The position numbers were made by a program, and so were the translations under genes. A DNA stretch of 30,472 bases from Symsagittifera roscoffensis (taxonomy: Eukaryota; Xenacoelomorpha; Acoela; Convolutidae). Shown one piece after another: positions 18,020 to 27,000 of this stretch; the stretch's first letter is position 1, and each line of letters opens with the position of its first letter. The stretch spans positions 1 to 30,472 of the forward strand of contig NW_026971549.1 of the NCBI RefSeq assembly GCF_963678635.1. Direction: 5' to 3'. The notes beneath the pieces were generated by a model that was not told where the DNA came from, searched no databases, and saw nothing but the letters and a program-made list of their open reading frames with translations.

Positions 18020-18583
18020 GAATAGCAAGAGAAACAGGAAACTTAGAAGCAGAAACAGGTGAAGAACCTAAGAAACCTGACATAGGCAGGGTAGTTGAGT
18101 CATATTTTAATTTACCAAATGAATATTCTAGTAACATAATACTAACTGACAGTGATTTCATACTCACAAACAGAACATGTGCGGTAGCTATCACCGCAGA
18201 CATGAGTTTTAGGACGGCGCTAGCGGCAGATTTTAAGAGGGAATATAAAAACGTGGAATTCCTTTGGAAGCAAAGACCAGGGATAGGGGGCGTAGCAGCC
18301 TTACCCCCGGCGGTGTCGCAGATAACGGGAAAGTACTTGTGCTTCTTGGTTTACGAGGGCGACGGAGAAGCAGCACATGGACCCAGAAAACCTAGTCTTG
18401 TCTTTGACGAGGCTGAGGGACTTCCTTGTGGAAATGGACGTGAAGGAGCTCTCGCTTCCAGTGTACGATCCAAATAGAGGAAGACTGCATCCTCGTGAAT
18501 TGTACGCGCTTGTACACGTGATATTCTCTGATACGAACATACAAGTATATCTACATAAGAAATATTACTTAAGTATAGGCTGA
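17998..18583 (+). CDS. Macrodomain (TARG1/OARD1-like) frame, probably a -1 extension of Pol, with an internal one-base shift
   Basis: The open frame from 17998 has no ATG for about 200 bases. It encodes a segment with CAVAITADMSFRTALAADF, then a KYLCFLV strand, which match in order and spacing the N-terminal two thirds of TARG1/OARD1-type macrodomains (ADP-ribose binding, removal of ADP-ribose from acidic residues). At about 18350 the homology moves one base on, to the frame ending at 18583, which supplies the C-terminal third (LRDFLVEMDVKELSLP, then a final strand, IQVYL). The glycine-rich loop with the catalytic Asp of TARG1 appears replaced by YDPNRGRL, so binding rather than hydrolysis is possible. 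The shift lies at GGTTT: a one-base insertion or assembly error is likely. The first frame alone would end at 18477 with an unrelated tail. The family match is from pattern recognition, not a search. Confidence 0.7.
18010..18016 (+). promoter_or_regulatory. Candidate -1 frameshift slippery site at the end of pol
   Basis: A AAA AAT in the integrase frame, followed directly by the TGA stop at 18017-18019. It fits the X XXY YYZ form of -1 slippery sites. The -1 frame is open there and runs into the macrodomain without an early ATG. I could not establish a downstream pseudoknot. Confidence 0.5.
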
Positions 18584-18979
18584 GTGATGTGCGAGAGGGT
18601 GTTAGGCCAAAGACTAAGTTGTGTGTAATATGTGAGAGGTGCGTTATGTTATGTTATGTGTTAGGTTATTAAGATCATGGGTAAGTAGGGGTTAGTGACC
18701 ATGAACAACTAAATGACGATCTTGGGAATAGATCCAAAGTTTGGACTGTCCAATCTTAGGTCGAATTCCAAAATTTTAGAAACCAATTGATTTTAATAAA
18801 TTTTAGGATAAATATCTTTTTATCTGAACTGTCTTTAAGCAAATTTTAACGATGTATGTTAAGGTGAAATTGACAAGTGTGACATTCGTGATTTCTTTTC
18901 TAGATCCTGATTGATCATTTAATTGCTCACTTGAGTCAAAACTTGAAATCGAAATCAAATCAAACTTGGAAAGAACAGT
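18584..18979 (+). other. Spacer between pol and the SGNH ORF
   Basis: About 400 noncoding bases with many ATGs up to 18903 and none from 18904 to 18979. It has a short GTTAT repeat near 18645-18668, the candidate intron at 18681-18903, and an isolated copy of the LTR terminus TGTGACATTCG at 18878-18888. Confidence 0.6.
18681..18903 (+). promoter_or_regulatory. Candidate splice donor and acceptor upstream of the SGNH ORF
   Basis: TGG|GTAAGT at 18681 is a strong donor match, and TTTCTTTTCTAG ending at 18903 is a good pyrimidine-rich acceptor. After the acceptor the first ATG is that of the SGNH ORF at 18980. The acceptor could also be joined to a donor near the 5' end of the element to give a subgenomic mRNA. 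Confidence 0.45.
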
Positions 18980-20899
18980 ATGGACAATTTCAACCTGGAT
19001 GAATTGATGGACCTGGCAGAGGCATATGTAGGACCGATGGTAGATGCGATCTATCGTCGGTTGATCGAACGAGACTTCGCTCTGGAGGACCCAGAGGTGG
19101 TCATGTTGCTGACCGCCCTGATTAACATCTTGGGGCACGACAACCGTGGGGACCGCCCCACGGAAGTCCTGTTGATGGCAGCATATGGAGAAAGAGGAGT
19201 ACTAGACCGCCCGAACATGAGAGTGATGAGGTGGAGAAACGGGGCTCTCTCAGGGAGTGACTTGGCGAATGAGCCTGGGTTGGGAAGTTCTAGGACTTAC
19301 CAACCAGGTGAGATGCCAATGCCCTCCAAGCCCAAACCTGGGCTGACGAGAATGCATCGGGAGATGAACAGCGAGGCGACCTCGTCTGGTTCACCACTGA
19401 GAGTAGCTGTGCCACCAAAAGGGGCGAAAGTAACACAGAAGGTTCAGACGAACCAAACCATACAAGATCTGGACGAGATGAACGATCAGTTGAGAAGTAC
19501 GAAGAAGGAGTTAGAAGATATGACGAAGACCATGCTGGCGATGGAGGAAGACCGGGACATGTGGAGAAAGTTGTTTGAAGACTGCAACAAAAAGCAGGGT
19601 CAAGAGATCGAACGCTTAAGGCAGGAATACAAAGAGCGATCGGAGCAGGTGGCGTTGACGACGTCCATTGAGAAAGTGATACCTGCAAGGGATATTCCTC
19701 GTGGGCAGTCCCCGATGGAGCTCTTGACACCTCGAGAAATGAGTCAAACAACGGAGACACGGCTTCCAGCAGAGACGAACCGAGTAACAATCCCGGATCC
19801 TAGTGACACCTTGGGTGATCCCGTCGTAGAACAGACAGTGAGAAAACTGATAGAGACAGCTGGACGATTGGTCGCTAACAAGAATGCACCAGGTTCCGGG
19901 GTGACTGCACCCTATGGAACGATTGACGATACGGGCAGAGTACAACTCTCCCAGACAGTAATCAGACAAAGGATGAGTAACGTGACACCACTCATGGGGA
20001 ACTCGAGAATCCCAGAGAGGAAAGTAAGGAAGATGCCAGCGAAGAAAGTGTCTCGTGTAATGGACGTGCAGAAGAATAATCAATTAAAGTATAATTTCAC
20101 GGGAGTTCCGGAGACAGATCCGAGAGCCTGCTTCAATCGAGCTACCTGGAGCCCGGCTGTGAACCTGCAGCAACCACCACTCGGGACATCTCACCTGATA
20201 TTGGGAGACAGCTTAGTCAGAGTGCTGTCGAATTTGAGGACCTCATGGGTCACCACGGTGATGGCCTTTGGAGGCGCGACGATTGCCCAATTATATCGCA
20301 TGGTGGAGCTGATGAATCCAGGGAAGATACCCAATGTGATGATCTTAGTTGGGACGAATGACATCTCCAGAGGATCAGATGAGCAGGAAGCACTGTGGGA
20401 AGCAATGATGGTGTGTTTGTTTACTACTCTCTGGCAGAAGTTCAGTTGCGCGGTACTGACCGTTTGCACGGTGCCAATGAACACAAGAAGCCTGACAGCA
20501 TCAGGAAGAAGGCACAACGAGGGAGTCATGAGATGGAACAACATCTTGAGAAACCTAGCAAATCGAAATGCCGGAAGAATGATCCTCATGGACATTGAAC
20601 ATGAATTAAGAGCCATGGATCAAGCCAGACTGACCACAGATGGCATCCACTTCGACAGTGTCGAAGGACAAGCTTGGTTGAATCGAGTCTTCCAAGAACG
20701 GTTGGATGAGCTGGAAGCAGAACTCTTTGACACAGGAGTGCTGAAGGAAGAGGGAACGGTGAGTGATACGGTGATCACCACCTTTGTGCCTCCTAACCTG
20801 GAAACACGCTTGGGTACGGTCCCAGCCGCCATAAATTACCGGCAACAAAGCTCCAGTGAACCAGGTCGAAGAACGGACGTGCAGGATCGGTTGGGATAG
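18980..20899 (+). CDS. Coiled-coil protein with C-terminal SGNH/GDSL hydrolase domain
   Basis: 639 residues. The N-terminus is unassigned. Residues about 155-225 form a charged coiled coil, followed by a polar linker. The C-terminal domain (about 405-580) carries the SGNH hydrolase blocks: LGDSL with nucleophile S411, a glycine in FGGA, GTND with N460, and DGIHF with D554 and H557. All catalytic residues are present, so an active esterase or lipase-like enzyme is plausible. Coiled coil plus SGNH esterase is the plan of ORF1 proteins of CR1/L2-type non-LTR retrotransposons; in an LTR element it is unusual. There is no signal peptide or membrane anchor, which argues against an envelope. It is followed 107 bases later by the next ORF, in the -1 frame, probably transcribed together. 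Confidence 0.88.
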   Translation: MDNFNLDELMDLAEAYVGPMVDAIYRRLIERDFALEDPEVVMLLTALINILGHDNRGDRPTEVLLMAAYGERGVLDRPNMRVMRWRNGALSGSDLANEPGLGSSRTYQPGEMPMPSKPKPGLTRMHREMNSEATSSGSPLRVAVPPKGAKVTQKVQTNQTIQDLDEMNDQLRSTKKELEDMTKTMLAMEEDRDMWRKLFEDCNKKQGQEIERLRQEYKERSEQVALTTSIEKVIPARDIPRGQSPMELLTPREMSQTTETRLPAETNRVTIPDPSDTLGDPVVEQTVRKLIETAGRLVANKNAPGSGVTAPYGTIDDTGRVQLSQTVIRQRMSNVTPLMGNSRIPERKVRKMPAKKVSRVMDVQKNNQLKYNFTGVPETDPRACFNRATWSPAVNLQQPPLGTSHLILGDSLVRVLSNLRTSWVTTVMAFGGATIAQLYRMVELMNPGKIPNVMILVGTNDISRGSDEQEALWEAMMVCLFTTLWQKFSCAVLTVCTVPMNTRSLTASGRRHNEGVMRWNNILRNLANRNAGRMILMDIEHELRAMDQARLTTDGIHFDSVEGQAWLNRVFQERLDELEAELFDTGVLKEEGTVSDTVITTFVPPNLETRLGTVPAAINYRQQSSSEPGRRTDVQDRLG

Positions 20900-21006
20900 G
20901 ACCTGTCAACCAACCAATCGAGGAAGTAGCAGGCACATCCAGATCGGACACTAGATCGGAGACGACGAGTACCAGTCGAGAGGAGAGACCGAGCAGAGGC
21001 TCATTG

Positions 21007-24000
21007 ATGTGGTCGCGATCCATACCGTCTCCTTGGCATATATACAAAGAAGAACTAATGAAGCTGGACCTACAGAGAGTGAGCTTCATCGAAGATGCAA
21101 GGAGGATGCTGAATGGAGCGACGCTATCCGTCAGCAGATTGTACTCGATAACCGGCGTAGACTGGTTGATAGCCGCTAGCATTAATTTCAGCTCCACGAC
21201 GGCCTTGAGATTTGCCGACTTGGAGGGACTGCCCTCCAACAACACAATAGGACCTGTGAATGCAAGACCGTTGCAAGATGTGAGATTGAACCATGATGAG
21301 AGGAATCGTGAAGAAAGGCCAGGAAGATTCCTGACGGCGAGAGCGCCGATTGGACAACACGTGAAGATATTTAGGCAATTGACGACACCACCTGGTCATG
21401 TGAAGGAGAGAGTGTACCCAAAACTAGTGAACCAAGATGGTGATGCCCAGAGATATGGCGGATTGACAGCGATAAAGAAAGATGAGACCATCTTCGCCGC
21501 CTACGACAAAGCAGAGATGAGAAAGGCCAAAATCATGGTAGTAGCGAATTCAGAGTTCGTGTACACCTCTAAGTCTTTGTTTTGGCCGGACGTCATAATG
21601 CTGGCCGCAGTTGACCTAGACCTATTGCAATCAGTGTCATTGGCTATAGGGGTACAAAGGCAGACAGAAATGAACCCGATAACGATTGTGTTTGCTGGCA
21701 TCAATGACCATCTACACAGTAGAGGTTTTCTGAGCAGGCTCAGAGATCCTGCAACAGCAGAAAACGCAGTATGGCCCGCGATAAAAGACATCCTGGAGTC
21801 AATGGGTGAAGTGGTAGACGCGACAAAGGAGGGATCATTCAATAAAGTGACGTTGAGAGTAGTATTTGCGTTGTCTCCGGGATATGCATATCTCCCGGAT
21901 GGACTGAAATTTGTGTATGCAATGGTAGCCTTACTTTCGGAGGGAAAATATGATGTGATCATATCAGCCCCGAATCGCATGATAGAAATGGAGAACCTGA
22001 GGCCACTTAAGGCTGAACTGCCTGCAGTATGGTCAGATATCTCAAACGCGATGAGAGGGTTCAAGGACCACGCGCTACACATGTTGGTGTTGGACGAAGT
22101 GCTGGGGTTGGAACTGTCCAACTTCAGTCGGCAACTCAAACTGAAACCAGGAATAGATGACGACCATCGAGTGATCACGGCGATGTCCAACGACTTGTGG
22201 TTCCGAGCAATGGAAGTGGCGAGTGAAGACACGAGAAGAAAGAATTCACTGGAGACGAGAGCTCATCTGGAAGCGATGGTGCTGAGAACCAAGCCGGAAG
22301 CAAACCAGTGGCTACACCTGAATCCGAGAGTAGCGGCATTGGGTGCAGATGCTTTTCAGCAAGGCCCAGTAATTATCACTAAGATACACGCCTACTTGTT
22401 GAAGGAGGTGAACCTGGCGGAAAATGCCGGAGAAAAGACAGCTGAGTTCGTGAACAGAATGTGTCAGATTACTCTGGAAACCTTCTGGACCCAGGAAGTG
22501 AAAGGACAGGAGGGATTTGAAAGGACAGACAGCATGCTAGAAGGGTTGGGAGCCGGATGGACCGCGTCCTTCTTGGCAAAAGTCTACCCGAAAGTCTCGC
22601 ACTACTTGATAAAGGAATTCCTCCAAGCGGTAGTGAAAGTATCGATAGTGGAATTAATAGCCCTGTTCGTGACATTTGGGGCGGAGAATTTCGTGAAAGG
22701 ACCGGTGATACTGCTTACGGATGGAATACAGAACCTGCGACTAGATGGACTTCTGACATTGATCGCAATAACCCACGGAAACTTGGGAGGACTGATGAAA
22801 CTGGCACGTTGTCCAGAGCAGATGAAAGAGAGAGTGAGGAATCTGGATATGAAGAAATCCACAGACTCGTGGAACAAAATAAGAGACCTGAGACACACTC
22901 TTATCCAGTATCTCTTGCAGCAAAATCGCTTTGGAACCGGAGAAGACGAAACAATTGATAGAGAGGAAGATGTTAGACGACATGTTGGAGGCATGCCGCT
23001 ATTAACAGATCTGAGCTTGGCTATGAGGACCGATCCCTTGGCGCTGATCAGAGGAGTCACGGAGTTCGTGACAGTGATCTATGGACCAGCAGTCACCTTT
23101 GCGTTCCCTGACGTTAAAGTGGAAGCATATAGGAGGTCGGTGTTGCACTTGAACCTCATATCGGCAGTGGACGGTAGTACACTGAACTGGTGTGAGCAGC
23201 ACGCATTGCGAGAGCTCATGAGTGAAGATCTGTTATTTGCGAAAATATCGGAGCCAGAGATGACAGTCATCAATTTTGACGATCACTTCTGTGACCGCAT
23301 GGGAGAAGTAGAAAGAGGGCACATCGAGGTGTTTCCAAAGCTTTGGAATCTGAGGCCCTATGACAAAACGAATGGCGAAATGACCAGAGTGCCTCGTCTC
23401 ACAGCAGCGTATCACAAGGTGAGAGAAGAGACGAAGGACTGGGGCGATTACAAGAAGCTACCCGAAGCAATCCCTGAATTCCCTCTGATAAGAAGGATGT
23501 TGCTCGGAGCAGTCTCCGTAGTACAAACTCCTAGGTTGAGAGCATTCGAAACCAATGAAAGGAGAGTAGGGAATTTCTCGGCAACAATGGATCCATACTT
23601 CGTGGGGAGAAATGCCGCCGTGTTACAGTACACACGATTTGCGTACACGGATCAAGCGACGAGAAGGCGAATAAGCAACGCTGCTACTCCCAAGCCGGAA
23701 GGATTTGATGAGGAATGGAGGGGACTAGGCTTAGCTCCAATGAGGATGAGAGGCAGGACTGAATTGCCTGAAGCCTCAGTAATCCTGACCAGTGTGAGAA
23801 AAGAGATGAAAGCTGCGGGAGTATTGCAGACGAGAATTTTCCTAGCACCCTTCGGCTGCGAAGAAATCAAAGTGGTCCATGGAGAAGAGGAAGATAAATC
23901 AGCCGGTACATTGCTCATACCGAGATTCCAGGAAGAAGCTGACAATGACAAACAAGGACCATCGAACTCGAATAGGGACAAGTCAGAAGGAGATGACGGA

Positions 24001-27000
24001 CAGGGTGGAAACCGTCAGACTGAAGAACCCATGCAACAAGATCAAGCTGGTGGGGAGGACGACAGGGCATCGACAGGAGGAACATCCAGCCTGGATTTCA
24101 ATATCTTCAGTGATCTTGAGAATAATGCAGACACGTTGGAAACGACTGAGCCAGCGGATGAAGGCATCTCGACACTGGAACCTCCGTCAGCCTTTGAGGA
24201 GATGAAATGGAATTTGCCGGAGAGCAGCTCTCCTGGCAATACAAGAAATAACGATCAGAGAATCCTCATGGAATCACCTCGGAGGAGAAGAATAGAGGCC
24301 TCAGCCAGAGTAACTTTCTTGGGAACGCTGCCCGAAGAAGAATGGGAAGTACATCACCGAGACCACGAGAGTAGGACGGGATGTAAGCTGGACAGAGTGG
24401 CGTTCATGGAAGAAGTCTGGACTGTGATTCAGAGCTATGGGACCCAGTCCATTCTCAAAACAGGTCTCAATCAACCCTTGATGAGAGAAGTACTTGACAA
24501 GCTTGATGAGTGTGAAGGGAGACTGAGTGAGTTATTGATCGACTCAGCCACTGATGAGAGTGAAGCGAATTCTCCCATCAAGATAACACCGCAGGACAAT
24601 GAAGGAGAGGTGGTGTACCTGTCAAGGACCAGGAGAGGAACGATGCGATCGAAAATGGTGATTGATAAAATCAATGCGATGAAAATGAAGTTAGGCAGCA
24701 GAGTGATGCCGAGGAGGATTGGAAAGACGAAAGTGGATTCGGAAATATCGATGAAAGCTGGTAACTCAGCGAAAAGAAAACGAGTCGAGGAAGTCATGGA
24801 TTTGGGGCAAGGTGATTATCAATTGTCTGGCACAGATAGAATATTAACTGATATAGCGATGGTGCCACCCATTCTCATGGCGGGGATAAAGTCAACCGGC
24901 TATAAATCCAAAAGGAGTGACCGCACTCTGACTGGAGCGACTTTAGAAATGGAAATACTCAGTCAATGTGGAGAGAGTAAAATGAGGGACTTCAAGCCAT
25001 CTCCCATGAATCATGGAAAGGGAAGTGTTGCAGGACAACTAACACCAGTGGAATACAACAGACTGACAGTGTCTGAGACAGTGTCGGTAGATGAACCCAC
25101 CGGTGGATACATGGAGATGTTGGAATACCGAAACTCGGCTAGAGGGCATGTAATGGCCCTGGAAGAAGAAAAAGCCATGGAGGGTTATCTGGAAACAATG
25201 TTGCAAGGCACCACCATCAAGCAGAAGGTGTACGGAACTCTGGCGTCGTCTGACGTACAGGCGGAGACGATCGAGCAGTTAGTGAGCCTTCCATGGAAAG
25301 CAGTAGTATTGAGGTATTTCGAAGAAGAAATGAGGACTACGCCAAGAATACATGCTCTCGTGGCAGTACCTTACGTAAGGACAGAATTACAACTCAGGCT
25401 CGCCTGGTGCATGATGGGACTGACTCGCGAAGAATATGATTCAGAAGAAAGGAAGAGATCAAAGGAGGAAAAAGTTTTCCTTATGAAGAATCTGAGGGAT
25501 CTGATAGTCCAGGAGGGAGCAGCAGTAGTGTGTGCAAAGCGGAGAGACGCTCTCTGTTTCATTCGATTCCTGATAGAGCAGATTTCAGTACCTGCATTAA
25601 ACACTTGTGTTAAAATGTTGAGGGAAGGCGATGAGCGAACGAAAGCCATGTTCTTACTAGCAATGCTGGATATGCAGCAAAGTAAACCGATGAAGGTGAA
25701 CATGAAAGAACCTGAAGAATTGGAACCCATGAAAAAGATAGACGAGATCAGGAGATTCTCAAACAAGGAGTTGAGGCTCACTAAAGAATCTATGGGAGCA
25801 TTGCCGAAATCCAGTGAATACTGTGGACCGATCAAGAAGAAGTCATATAGCTATGTGTCCGGGATTATAGGGATAGCATACAATCCTTTCCTGAGTGAAG
25901 ACATACGCGATTGCTTCTTTGATTATGAGCAGGCGGTGTTACTAAGATTCTGGACGTCCAGGATTGTAACGATTAAAAGCGTCAACAATTCACAGGCCAA
26001 ATTGGGACTGGTCTTGGAAGAAGAGGTGACTGCACCTTCAGTGCCAAAATCCGACAAGAGAGTGGAATTTGGGTTGGGATTCTCAGATGAATTACTGAGA
26101 ACGAGCTTGATGGCAGTGTGGGAATTGATGAAGCCATCATGGTGTCCTAGTCCCAACGCTGACTCAATATTACGGGCGACACAAGACATACAGAGGGAAC
26201 TGAATGCGGACTGTAACCTGCGTGACCTCAACATCATATATAATGTGATGATAACAGCCTCTAAGAGCAACGGAGAAGATAAAGTGGAGTTGCCTGGCTG
26301 GGGACCAGAAGACTGGGTCAAACCTGGTAGCTGTCTGGCGGAAGTCTGTGGACTAGAGGGTCACGTTTGTGGAAGTCTAGACTGTGTGAAAACCCTGGAG
26401 AAACAACACAAGCAGTTGACAGTATTGTTTGGAAATGTAGTGATGAAAGCAAGAACGGAAACGGAACTGATAGCAGATTGCCATGGAGGAACCGATGTGA
26501 ATCTAGTGACAGCACTAGGATTCTACAGCATGTTTGGTTCTTTAGAGTCACTATTGAATCTAGAGCAGAAACATGAGATGGTCACAGCCATCAGCGGAGA
26601 AGTATTCCCAGGAGTTCTGCAGACTGAGCAGAAGTATATAGGAAAATGGAGGGAAGCAATCGAAACGGAGATGAACATCAGACACAGCGAAACTTATTGT
26701 AGACCATCAGGAGCACGATGTTTGGTGGGTTCAACGTTGGCTCCAATGTGCAAGAGCAGATACCCTGTACATTTCGTGGCTGTGGACGTGAAGAGTACAA
26801 GAACGATCGTGGATCAAGCTTTCTCAGTGCCAAAGTGCGTGAGATTGGCGAGAATGTCTGAAAAGTCTTACGAGTTACTATGTAAGATGTTCTCAGCAGT
26901 CCCAGAGAGAACCAAAGAGGAGTTGGAGTCAATACTAGGAAAGAAGTTCATGGGATATGTGAGCGGGAACTTCAGTGACTTTGAAAAACAGAAACAGAGA

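Noticed and set aside
20860-20899. -1 frameshift linking the SGNH ORF to the 2,292-residue ORF
   Set aside because: The frames overlap in the right relation, but I see no X XXY YYZ heptamer in the overlap; the ATG at 21007 is used instead.
21501-22232. 243-residue minus-strand frame inside the large ORF
   Set aside because: Antisense shadow of a long ORF with biased codon use; no recognisable motif.
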